Part shown: in pieces, positions 1 to 10,601 of the stretch | Numbering within the stretch: position 1 is the stretch's first letter | Layout of the letters: each line of letters starts with the position of its first letter | Source: Dillenia suffruticosa | Lineage: Eukaryota > Streptophyta > Magnoliopsida > Dilleniales > Dilleniaceae | Direction of reading: 5' to 3' | NCBI GenBank assembly: GCA_033439265.1 | Contig: JAVTVX010000030.1 | Span: 7,023,774-7,087,773, forward strand | Length of the DNA: 64,000 nt | Translations under genes and position numbers: made by a program | Notes under the pieces: generated by a model | Databases searched by the model: none | Seen by the model: the letters and a program-made list of their open reading frames with translations, nothing else | What the model was told of the DNA's origin: nothing

Positions 1-62
1 CCACCAAGCATGGGGATGTTACATATTTTGCGGATATCCGGTCCTTGTACCTCCGGACCTTG

Positions 63-239
63 TCATCCTGTTTCATTCTTCTTTTTCTGGATCTTCCATC
101 CGCAGTAGAGAAGAAGAACAGCAACAACCACCGTAGCTACTGCAACAGCTATGCCTAGAATGAGATAATTGTGCAGCTTGTTTGGCTTCTGTTGCTTTCC
201 ATAATCGAATTTTAGCGGATAAAATGGGGCCAGATCCAT
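63..239 (-). CDS. small single-pass membrane protein, 58 residues
   Basis: An ATG at 239 opens a 58-codon frame ending in TGA at 65-63; an in-frame TAA lies upstream, so this is the first in-frame ATG. The protein has a short polar N-terminus (MDLAPFYPLKFDYGKQQKPN), then about 22 hydrophobic residues rich in Ala/Val/Leu (LILGIAVAVATVVVAVLLLY), then a basic tail (CGWKIQKKKNETG). This predicts one membrane span with the Lys-rich tail in the cytosol. A TATA box and a CT-rich leader lie upstream on the same strand. A longer overlapping frame starting near 423 reads through in another phase and would act as an upstream ORF unless spliced out. I do not recognise the family. The layout (PF.P, K-rich linker, one span, W/K-rich tail) resembles the array protein at 46-64 kb. 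The gene may extend beyond the window start. Confidence 0.5.
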   Translation of the reverse strand: MDLAPFYPLKFDYGKQQKPNKLHNYLILGIAVAVATVVVAVLLLYCGWKIQKKKNETG

Positions 240-559
240 CAAAATAAATAATAAAATAATAGGTTAAAATGTGAGACGATGAGATAGCTCGAAATCTATC
301 CCAATAAAACAGATCGGTAATCATAATTTCCCTCCCAAACCTGAGATTCAGGTTTAGATTATTGTATAACCAACAAATAAAAAAAAGATAGATTGAAATC
401 GAAGCTCGATAGAGAGAGAACACTAAGAAACAGCGCCCGGAGTTTCGAGTTGGTGAGGGTAGAGATGGTGGTCCAGAGAAAGAGAGAGAGTAGAGAAAGA
501 GAGAGTAGATGGAGAAAGAGAAGGAGGAGTCTCGAGGCGGAGTTTGTTGAGTTGGGAGA

Positions 560-572
560 GGGGTTTATAAAG
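560..572 (-). promoter_or_regulatory. TATA box of the small membrane protein gene
   Basis: On the minus strand this reads CTTTATAAACCCC, a good plant TATA element (TATAAA at 569-564). It is followed about 30 bases later by a CT-rich tract typical of plant 5' leaders, which continues toward the ATG at 239. Confidence 0.5.
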
Positions 573-682
573 AGAGAGAGAGAGTGAGGGTATCTTAGTT
601 TCTTTCCTTCGGTACCCATCCCTCGAGCCTAGGACGAGAACAAACATGTCCTAGGTGGTTCCACCAATTAGACCAAAGAAGG

Positions 683-1173
683 TCTCTCTCTCTCTCTCTC
701 TCTCTCGTTTTTAGGCACAAAATTATTAAAATATTGGGTCAACCACACGGGTTAAACTATAAATCATAAATAAAAAAAAATGCCTCTTCTCTTCATAAAA
801 TAATTTAACAATCTAAATTTAAATTTAAAGAAATTTAAATAATCCAAATTTAAAAAAATATTAATATTATGTTTGGAATAAAAAATCCAATTCATTTATT
901 AAATAGTTTACATAGAAATAAATATTAAAATATAAAATTCAATTGGGTTTTGTAAAATGAAATAATTAAAATGATGTTGAAGCTCAATAGCAAAATCATC
1001 ATCTAATTCTGTGGGTACCCATTTGACCATATTGGGGAATTTGGGATTCATCTTGTGATGTAACATATAGAGAATCAAGCCCGATGGTACATGGAATCAT
1101 TGAATTTTTCCTGACGGAACCAGAAGCATTAAGCTCTCGTGCTTTTTTTGGGTTGATGTGATGACATAAATTT
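683..1173. other. (CT)n tract and AT-rich intergenic DNA
   Basis: A short (CT)n run at about 683-705 is followed by AT-rich sequence with many poly-A and poly-T runs. I see no gene. Confidence 0.5.
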
Positions 1174-1285
1174 TGATACGGTCAGATATCACATAACATA
1201 TCTTCTATCTTCAGTGATTCACAAGTGACAGCCAACTGTATTTTTTTTTCTTTCTTAATAAGTACCCTGTCCTATCCTGTCCTGT

Positions 1286-1321
<36 letters not shown>

Positions 1322-1500
1322 CTTTTTCATTTTATAGAAATCTTGAATTTTTCTTGCATAAAAATCATCATTACATTTCGATACGGTCAGATATCACATA
1401 ACATATCCTCTATCTTTGGTGATTCACAAGTGACAGCCAACTGTATTTTTTTTCTTTCTTTCTTAATAAGTACCCTGTCCTGTATCATATATATACATAT

Positions 1501-1531
<31 letters not shown>

Positions 1532-1620
1532 TATTTTTTATTAATATTAAGTTTTTGTTTACGTAAAAATCACTTTTTCATTTTATAGAAACCTTGAATT
1601 TTTCTTGCATAAAAATTGTA
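1174..1620. repeat. two-copy tandem duplication with (AT)n tracts
   Basis: Copy 1 (about 1174-1379) and copy 2 (about 1380-1620) both start with GATACGGTCAGATATCACAT and both end with TTGCATAAAAAT. Each contains a poly-T run, AGTACCCTGTCCTGT and an (AT)n run. Copy 2 is longer because its (AT)n/(ATAC)n tract expanded and carries an extra AT-rich stretch. The copies differ at few positions outside the microsatellites. Confidence 0.8.
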
Positions 1621-2410
1621 AAACAAAAATTCACAAGGGAGAGCTAAACAAAAAAGAAACAAGGTTGATCAATTTTTTTTTTTTTTTTTTTTTGTTTCTC
1701 TCTCTTCCAACCGGTGGAAGATCGAATTGGATGGGAGGAGAGGGAAATATTGATCGTCATAGAGAGAAAAGTGCGGGGTAGTTTTGTCATTTCACAATTT
1801 CTTGCCGTTTTTCGGGGTTCACATGATATGGTAATATTTTGGCTGACTCCCTTCCCATTCCATGACTTGGTACTTGTAGTCCCACCATAAACTTTGGTGA
1901 CATTTGGCATTCGACAATATCTCAAAAATTAATGCTATTTATTTCGACTTTTTTTTTTTTGACTAAATTTATCAATGGCCATTGGTGGGACCTTAAATTA
2001 AAAACCAAGATCACAAAGTTCCTAAAGCACAACAAATTTTTTTTTAATATATTCGATAATTTTTAATAATAATTTTAATTTATTACAAAAAATCATATTC
2101 AAATTTTAATAATAATCGATAATTTTTTTTTTAAAAAAGTCATATTCAAATTTAATAATAATTTTAATTTATTTAATAATTATATAGAATTGATCTGCTC
2201 ATCTCCTCTTAAATTTAAAAAAATAAAAGAAATAAAAATGAAAGTTCCTAACTCTACTTTATTTAAGTTTTGAAGGTGAACTATATTCAAATGACAAATA
2301 ATATAACCGTAGATATACTCTTTTCAAATTAAGATCTCAGATTTGAAAGAAACTAAATACAATAAAAATAAGATGACATTGCATAATATTAAAATACCGT
2401 AAATTTTATA
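1621..2410. other. AT-rich intergenic DNA
   Basis: A poly-T run at about 1672-1693 and AT-rich sequence. Open frames here are short and low in complexity. No gene seen. Confidence 0.5.
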
Positions 2411-2417
2411 ATTATAG

Positions 2418-2512
2418 GATATAGTTCTGCGCAGCACAGAACATCTGGGCACGGCGGAACTATATAGTTCTGCATTGCACGAAACTATGGAGTTCTGCTT
2501 TGTGCAGAACCA
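2418..2512. repeat. cluster of short inverted AGTTCTGC / GCAGAAC motifs
   Basis: Within 95 bases, AGTTCTGC or a close variant occurs three times on the plus strand, alternating with complements such as GCACAGAAC, GCGGAACT and GTGCAGAAC. The stretch can fold into several overlapping hairpins and is much GC-richer than its flanks. No known element is recognised. Confidence 0.5.
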
Positions 2513-3190
2513 CGTCGTTTTAATATCACAAGATTAATTCAAAGTAATTGTATATATGCGCCAAGAATTTTGCAAAACATTAAAATAAAAACATCGGTTG
2601 TCACCATTCTTGGAATTTTTTTAAAATTCAAAAAAATTCATGATTATCCTACTTATCTAGTTTGAACACTGTGATATAGATTGTTTTCACCATCGATATT
2701 GGGTTTTATCCGACTTATCCAGTTTAAACACTGTGAAACCCATTTTAATAATTGACTTTTTAAAATTTTTGTATGTAGATTCTATAAGCAGTCTTCTTAT
2801 ATTGTTGTTGTAAGTGTGAAAGACATTTTATTTAGAAAATTATAGGAATTTTTTTTTCTAAAAAAAAAATTTAATATTAGTATTATGAATTTCTGTTTTA
2901 ACAATGCTATTGAAGTAGCAGGACATAATTTTATTATGAATTTAATATTAGTAAAATTTTAAGGAAAAATTATATATAATTTAAGAAATTATAATTTTAA
3001 GTATGTTTTATCTCCTGAGGATTTATAATATTTGTGTATGAAATTATAAGTACAAACGTATGCACTACTTATTATAAATTTTAGGCTTTATTGAACTATC
3101 AACGAGATGTGGCACCAACCTCCTAAGTGCCGTGAAAAAGTGATGGACTCTCATAATCACGTAGTAATTATCAAGATGCTTGTTTTATAC
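2513..3190. other. AT-rich intergenic DNA
   Basis: Contains a short imperfect duplication around 2640-2740 (CTTATC.AGTTT.AACACTGTGA). No gene seen. Confidence 0.4.
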
Positions 3191-3194
3191 ACCG

Positions 3195-3640
3195 GAGTCA
3201 TTGGATAAAAGTGATGGACTCAAATCCAATAGAACAACTTAACCCAAAAGATCGACATGTTGGGTGAGAGAAACTATTGAATTTAAATACTATTTTATGA
3301 TTTCTTGGCGATTTAATGTGAGATTTGTAACATTACCCTCCCCTTGAAAAGTCGAACGTTTATGGACGGCTCTCACTCTGAACGGCTTTCACTCTGACGA
3401 ATAGCCCTTTTCCTTTAGCCTTTTTCCTCTTTGAACGGCTCTCACTCTGGTATCAGATAATCCTTTTCCATGTTAGACCGGAGGTTTTGATACAAATTTG
3501 TTATGCGTGATGGACTCAAACTCAATAAGAAAATACAACCCAAAAAATTGATTTGTTGGGTGACAGAGTCTATTTGAGTTAATTACTATTTTATAATTTT
3601 TTAGAATTCAATATGAGATTCGTAACATATTTACGTCAAT
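3195..3640. repeat. two diverged direct copies of a ~130-bp repeat
   Basis: Copies at about 3205-3340 and 3500-3635 share GTGATGGACTCAAA..CAATA, ACCCAAAA, TTGTTGGGTGA.AGA, ACTATTTTAT and ATGTGAGATT.GTAACAT in the same order. The spacer holds three short repeats of a CTCTCACTCTG motif (3370-3450). Probably remnants of a dispersed element of unknown class. Confidence 0.55.
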
Positions 3641-4573
3641 TGGGTTCGGTCACTACAACTTTTGTAAGATTTGAATATACAAAAAGCAAATAATATATTT
3701 ATTTTTTAAAAAAAAATGAAAAACAGCCTACTTTGCTTAAGAAATTAGGGCAACCATCGATGGCGCTGTAACGTTTATATTCCTAAGAGGTGTCCACAAG
3801 GTCATGAGACCATAAAGTCGAGTTTATAATCCTAAGACTGAGGATATTCCAATTCCTAGGTCAAGTCGTCTCAAAGTTGATATTTTTCAGAGGATATTCC
3901 TAGGTCAAATCCAGAGTTTACATGAAACAATCATTTTGAGTTTCTACGTAGAAACTCATCCCAAAGCTGGCATGCAAGAACTGTACTTGTCCAAAAATGA
4001 AACTTCTGAAAAATACAAGTATTATGTTGAAATACTTACTGTTTCTCTAGAAACAAGCATGTATGTGATGCAATGAAACCTTTTTCCCTGCTTCATGGTT
4101 CCAAATAATGTCTCTAGAAAACAAGCATGTATCTGGTGTACCCATGTCACTTTTTATGATCAACCAGCCTTCTTAGTCCTCATGAAGTTTATACTCCTTT
4201 TCCCTCTCTCTCTCTTCTCACTTTCAAATTTCCATTTAAAAAAAAAAAAGAAATATCCATTTTAAAAGTAATCTCAAATAACAAATTTAATTCCTCCACC
4301 GTATTGTTCATTTGCATAGCGTTTTGGTGGAGGGATAAAAAATTAATAAAAATACTTGTTTCCCAAGAGGTGGGGACCAGAATGTACAGGATTGCTTTAT
4401 TTGTCTAGGGACTGTGACTATGGCTGAGGCGATAAGTTCTAAAATATAAATGTTTGCATTAAATCCATTTTGAAATATGTAAACATAGGGAGACTGTCGT
4501 TTACGCAGGGAGAGAGGCTAGGTTAGCTCTAAAGACAAAACTCCCTCCTCTTCTTTCCGTACAAACTTGACAT

Positions 4574-4640
<67 letters not shown>

Positions 4641-5780
4641 CTAGATGGCATTGAATAACATAAAAATGACAAACTCTTTTTACATTATCAATATATACAT
4701 CTAATATATGATCAAACGTTGACTAATTAATTCATCAATTACAAATGAATTAAATTGGATTGTTTTTTGTATGCTGACCAATGGAAACATAAAACACTTT
4801 CTCTTTCATATGCAATTTAAATTTGTAAGCAGACCAATGGAAACAGAAACAGCAATAATGACTATCATTAAAACATCTCCCACTGGGACAACCCCCTCCC
4901 CCCCTCACTTAAAACAAAGAGTGAAAAAAAGGGGATATTTCAGTTCAAAGTGAAATAATTTATGGCAAAGGTCATTTTTTTAAATATCCAAAATTTCTCT
5001 AAAAAACACATTTTCGTATGTTTTGTATAATCTGATTTTTATAGCAATTTCTCAAGTGATAGCAATTTTACCGCATGTGGCCCAAGGAATATCGGCAGCC
5101 TCTGATTGGACAATACCCACGTTTTAAATTATTTTAATTCTTGAACAATCATAGGTCTCGGGTGTTTTCTTAATTAATATTATTTGAAAAATCATGTGTT
5201 ACGCGCAGGCATTGTTTAAAAATGTTAGCTCATATTCACTATTAGAGAATAAATGTGAAAATTAGAGCCACCGAAACAACGGTTGTAATCGGTGATAAGT
5301 CAAAAGATATTTTGTTGTTTTAAAAATATCAACATTTATAGAGTTGGTGATTATTAAATTGTATTCAATAATTATCATTTTATAAAAAAATATAATTATA
5401 AAATGATCATTGATTGTAACGGGGTGGCCATATGCCTATAAATATAATGTATTATATTGATTTTTCACAAAATATATTGATCTTTTCTTTGGCAATTATA
5501 TGCATGCAGTGCTGCACAAGCCTTCTCGGCCCTACCCAACATCCCAATTCGCACATTCTTCAATTCCAGCTGGGGCTCGGATGAAAAAAAAAATAAAAAA
5601 AAGAACTATTTTTTAACTGCTTTTTATATTTCAAAAGGTTGCAATCTTGTCTAATCATATATATATATATATATATTTTGTTCTATGAATTACATCATGA
5701 TTAGACTTTCTCCTTATTTCCAACTAATTATGTTGGGTATTGTGCATCTACAACAGAGAAATTGCATTGCATGACGTTGA
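3641..5780. other. intergenic DNA with a (CT)n microsatellite
   Basis: AT-rich sequence with a pure (CT)n tract at about 4577-4638 (about 30 units) and an (AT)n tract at 5660-5678. A partial duplication containing CTCTAGAAA.CAAGCATGTAT is seen at about 4040 and 4110. No convincing gene. Confidence 0.5.
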
Positions 5781-5789
5781 GGCAACAGA

Positions 5790-5965
5790 AGGAAAAATTA
5801 AGTGAATTTCGAGAAGAACATGGGTGCAAATGGCAGCCTTAAATGGTGACCACTAGAAAGACATATCTATCCACAGAGGCTAGTAGAGAGCATGACTCTT
5901 TTGGATGCAATAGAATACATCGAGGATGCATTCCAAAAATATAGTAAAAATTATGAAGAAAAAAT
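5790..5965 (+). pseudogene. fragment related to the exon-like block inside the array
   Basis: About 150 bases match, by eye at roughly three quarters identity, the minus-strand block at 44,960-45,240 and its five array copies. Shared features include GGGTGCAAATGGCAG, CCTTAAATGGTGACCA and GATGCATTCCAAAAAT. Read in pieces, both encode EF.EE.G.., an alanine/leucine segment, and a run like MT.LDA.EYI.DAFQK. Here the frame is interrupted. I do not recognise the parent gene. Confidence 0.55.
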
Positions 5966-6049
5966 ATGAACATAGGATGCAGCGAGGTGACGTGAAGACA
6001 ATTGGGGAAGAGGGGGCAATTGCCACCTAAAAGAATTTTAACAGTGATT

Positions 6050-6600
6050 TTAAAAAAGATAATTATTGATGCATAATTTAGGAACAACAATGGATTTTAA
6101 AATTCTTTTGAGCTATAGAAGAAAAATCAACAGGGATCTTAAATTGTTCTATGAATATCTTATTCATGCATGCAAGATAACGCAAAGAAATAATTAAAGA
6201 AAATGCAGAATATCTTATTCATACAGGTAAGATAATACAAAGAAATGATGAAACAAACCGCCGAGGAGAAATCAACAGTGATTTTAAAATGTTCTATCAA
6301 TGTTTAATTCATGCATGTAAGAATTTTATTGATGCATGGAACTAATAATACAAAGAAATAATGAAACAACAATGAATTTAAAATGTTCCACGAATATTTA
6401 ATTCATCATGCATGTAAAAAACAATACAAAGAAATAATGGAAGGAACTGTAGATCGGCAAATCCAGCAGAGTCCCACAAAACAGAACAACATAGGAAAAA
6501 TGAAGAGAGACCTAAAAATGTCCCAAGGATACATTATTCGTGCATGTAATAAGAAGTAATACCGAGAAGCAACGAAAAACAATGCAGACCGGCAATCCAT
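6050..6600. repeat. degenerate tandem repeat, ~85-110 bp units
   Basis: Five or six imperfect units share TTTAAAATGTTC, TTAATTCATGCATGTAAGA, AATACAAAGAAATAATGAAACAA and, in some, AACAGTGATTTT. Unit lengths vary and the last units, toward 6600, are the most diverged. They follow directly on the gene fragment at 5.8 kb. Confidence 0.6.
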
Positions 6601-7440
6601 TGCTAATGAAAAGTTACAAGCTTAGCAGGAAACATCAACAATAAAGAGAACTTAATGTTCAAAAAGAGAAAAAAAAAAAAAAAAAAAAGATACAAACCTT
6701 GAGCAGAAAGGACGCATTCGAATAGGTTTCCATACGTGATGACCATCACTAAGCACACCATCCCCATCAACATTCGTACGGAACACAGAAGATAGACAAT
6801 TAGGCATATATGACAGAAGGGGGTAAAAGCTTGTCCCGAGAACAGTCTAATGACCACAATCCCCCTTTTCAATTCAAATCCCAGTGTAATCAATAAATAA
6901 AATAAAATAAAATAAAAACTTGACTTCCGGATTCACAATTTTACCAAAATGGGCAGGACTCTCAAATCGTAAAAAGAATAAAACTGGGCGTATCTTACAA
7001 AAAATCTTGGGCGAGAAAGTAACTAAAAATAAAATCCCCACCAAACCCACGATTCTTTACGGCCATACATATTAAAAAAATTACTACGATTAATAATAAC
7101 AAAAAAAATAAGTAAATTGATGGATCTTATGCGCGTATGGATCTCCGAGGAGGACTGGTGGGCTCAGTGCTTGTCTGTCTTCAATGGACAAACAATGACA
7201 AATCATTGGGGGCGGAGTTGGCGGACCTCTAAGGGCTGCTGAGGGCTGCTGGCCAGGTTCAGGTATTATGAGGCATAACCTGATCGAATATCTGCAATAG
7301 GGAATTGCAACATTGCAAGAGCATGCCATAATGCATTATTCATGATACACTTTATGTTGTACTTCCTTATTATTGTACTTGCGGTGTTTATTGTCTTGCA
7401 TCCCAGGTTATTGTTCGTAGCTTTTTGATAGACAACAAGA
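6601..7440. other. intergenic DNA, possible minus-strand exon at 6700-6840
   Basis: A minus-strand stretch ends near 6697 at a donor-like CAAG|GTTTGT after an open frame (..MLMGMVCLVMVITYGNLFE..). I cannot match it to a family. The rest shows no clear gene. Confidence 0.2.
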
Positions 7441-7442
7441 AG

Positions 7443-7756
7443 GAAAATGGCGCTGGAGTTTAAGAGGTGATAGCAGACTTGCATCACCAATTAGTAGTGC
7501 TCCAGTTTCTAATGTAGGCTTCAGGACACCTGTGGAGTCCCCCGGAAGAATGCAAGCTTTGGGGGAGGATGAGAATCAAAATATTGTTGGAAGTGGCTTT
7601 ATGGTTCAGTCTTGCGGAATGAATCTAACACAGGCAAGACCAACCGACTGGAGGGTTGGCAATGATGTTAGAAGGGGTTCTAACATCATTGGATCCAGAC
7701 GGGGTAACGATAAAGGTGAAATTCTCTTAAACCAATCACATAAGGGGAAAGAATAA
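7443..7756 (+). other. unassigned exon-like open frame
   Basis: An open frame with no clear start runs for about 104 codons to TAA at 7754-7756. It is unlike its neighbours in having balanced base composition and hydrophilic content (WRWSLRGDSRLASPISSAP, then GFRTPVESPGRMQALGEDEN). The composition suggests a relic of a real coding exon. I do not recognise the family and see no flanking exon that confirms it. Confidence 0.25.
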
Positions 7757-8401
7757 TTTTTATGGGAGTTAATTTTATCCCCCATTCCACCACATGAGGA
7801 TAAATTACTACACACTATAGCCTTTTTGTCCATCAGAAGCTACACATTATAGGCATAATTCATATATTAATGATGTTCCTGTTGTAAGCACAAAAACTAT
7901 TGCAAAACAAACATCAGTACAAACATATACCACGTGGATAAAAAAATAATAAAATCAAATATAATTGCACCCTATCCCTCAGTCATAAGATCAGAAAGAA
8001 GGTAAGTTTCAATCTTCCAATATTCCATCCATTGAAAATCAAGTGTTCCTTTCTCTCCAAAAGGTCCACACATCACACACATGGGTGTTGCAGCCACTCA
8101 TCATGGCCATTGATCGCAAGCCATAATGATGACATTGAGAGGGTGATACATTGGGACCGAGTTTAGAATGCAAAACACTTACTAGATGGTTGGAGTACAC
8201 TGAAAAGCGTTGCATAGAAGTATAGAAAGTGGATATGTCATAGCCTAGCAAGACATGGAAGAAAAACTCATGAATCCAAATAAGATCTTTACTTAGTTAA
8301 TAGATTTGCAATCTTAGGGTTGTTGTGCATTGTATATTCATAGGCCAATAGATTCCCTTGGCATCAAATAAAGAATATCGATATGTTTCTTAGTTGCCAA
8401 T

Positions 8402-8705
8402 CACTACAAAAAATATGATTTTAGCGATGGAATTTCTTGACGAAAAAAATTTGTAGCTATTTTGCTGCAAATTAAGCGATGAAAAAGAGTTTCGTCGCTA
8501 TTTGCCATGAAATTCACGACGAAAACGTACTTGTAACCAAATTAACAATGAATACTTTATTCAGAACTAAATTCATCGCTAATTGGTAATGAAATATTTT
8601 TGTTACAAAATTCGTCGCTAATTGACGATGAAAATATTTTCTTTGTAAAATTCATCGCTACATAGCAAAGAATATAAATTTTGTGACTAGATTTTGCCAT
8701 GAATC
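8402..8705. mobile_element. end of a non-autonomous DNA transposon
   Basis: The sequence starts CACTACAAAAAATATGATTT and continues with subterminal repeats of the TTCGTCGCTAATT / AGCGATGAAA type in both orientations. This is the look of CACTA-like or Mutator-like non-autonomous plant elements. No matching right terminus (..TTTTTTGTAGTG) is visible nearby, so this is one end only. Confidence 0.5.
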
Positions 8706-9017
8706 TGGTATTCCTTGGTGATCTTTTTTTTTTTCCACTCGTGAATGTGGATGTACATGTATTTTCTGCATTGATTGGTCAAAATTGCACACTATTCGAT
8801 GACCTCTTGGATGATTAAGATGTAACATAGTTTTTCATTATTTTCAAGGTTAACTACGATAATGGCGTGTTCAATATCAGAAAAGTATCAGTGATGAATT
8901 TTGACAATCGACAATATATGTGTTCCTGTCCTCAAATGACAGTCTAATAGTCAAAATCTCCCTACCCCGACCTAGAGATTCCAGATTCGAATCTTTATAC
9001 AACCAAATATATATATC

Positions 9018-9052
<35 letters not shown>

Positions 9053-9305
9053 TCCTGTGAATGTTTCTTTGTACGAATATGTATTACATATATTTAACAT
9101 CTAAAGTCATTGCACCTATGGTCTTCTTATTACATTTAACTTCCCCAGTAACTGGGATTACTTACCTTTGTGTGTGTGCATCTACTTATTCTATCTTCAT
9201 ATGCGCCTTTTTTAGCTCAAGCTCTAAGACATTGAGCCTCTTCCTTGGTAATCCTTTTTTTTTTTTTTTTCCCTCGTGAATGTGGATGTACATGTATTTT
9301 CTTAA
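8706..9305. repeat. direct repeat pair flanking ~470 bp
   Basis: CCTTGGTGATC, a poly-T run and CTCGTGAATGTGGATGTACATGTATTTTCT occur at about 8714-8766 and again at about 9243-9302, nearly identical. Between them lie an (AT)n/(GT)n microsatellite (about 9007-9052) and a possible SINE relic. The pair could be the ends of an unrecognised insertion or a simple duplication. Confidence 0.5.
8935..9002 (+). mobile_element. possible tRNA-derived SINE relic
   Basis: AGTCTAATAGTCAAAATCTC followed about 30 bases later by AGATTCGAATCTT has the spacing and look of degenerate pol III A and B boxes as in plant SINEs, followed by an (AT)n tail. No target duplication identified. Confidence 0.3.
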
Positions 9306-10493
9306 GTACCACAACCAAAATGGTGATAGAGATGAAAAGTGGATAAATTTACTAGATTTATTCGAATGGTCTGCTGGGTATCAGAACTGTGGCAAGAAAG
9401 GCATAATATCCACTTAGGACTTGTCCACCTGCAAAAATTATTGAGCCTTGTATCCACTGCTTAGATTCTCAGGTTGTGAACCCTTGCACGACTACTTTCA
9501 CAAGATGGAAATTATGATTAAATTTTTCTGAAAATTGCTAAACAAATATTAGTGATAACTCATAAAACACCCTCACTCGCTTATTTACTGTTTTGGTTTG
9601 AAAAAAGGGTTAGATAATGAATTTAAGCAACATTTGGCAAGAATAAAACATTTGTTTTTGTCAATATGGACCAAAGGTTTTGTTGATAGTCCTGTGTATT
9701 TTATACTTCATACCCCAAAATTCATTTTCCCCAACACCTATATTAATCTTTTTCACCTAAACTTCTCTTATTTAAATATTTATTCCAAGACTTGTAAAGG
9801 AAAAAGTAGATTTATTCGTGTTGAGAACTATATCTCTATTATTTCTTAATAGAAGACTTTTTGGGACAAACTGGCCTTTAACGACTAATTAAAGGAATTA
9901 AACATCTGAATTGTTAAGAATGAACTATCTAATATACTTATTACATGTCAAAACAAAGTTTCAACTCCATTTTGAGAGTATCCATTCATAATATTCCATG
10001 TCAAAATAACTATTTCATTAATTCCATGTATTTGACATATTTTCCTTCATTTTATTAGATACGAATATTTAGATTTTTTTTTAATTACAACTTTTAAGTA
10101 TAATGAAAGTTGTTCCTTCACTCCTTTGATTATCCGCTGAGAGTGAAGATTGCTTTTCTGATTTCTTGCTTAGCCATCGGAAGCAGGTGTTGCATGGATT
10201 CTTGGTCAATCACAGAATAAATAATCGATAGCAATGTTTAAGGTTTATCATGATGACAATCTCGAAAAACACATTCTAACATAATTTGACTCATTTTGCT
10301 AATAAAGTTGTACCATTTCCTACGCTTTTTATTTGTAGATACCCTTTGTTAGTACATATGATTGTTGGGTTGCACTGAAAATTATTCCTTTTAATTATTT
10401 GCACCGTAGGTTATATCATTTATTGATATATTGAAAATTAATACTCAATGGAGTTAGAAGAACCAAATGCTTTCTAGCAATTACAAATGACTT
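9306..10493. other. AT-rich intergenic DNA
   Basis: AT-rich sequence with short frames only. I see no gene or recognisable element. Confidence 0.4.
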
Positions 10494-10601
10494 TTATTGA
10501 AATTCTAGAACTTAATTAACTTATATTTTATTGTTAATTATGGTTGGCCAACCAGTGTTCTGTCTCTCATGTTTGATTGCTTCGAATTTCTCTCCTTACA
10601 G

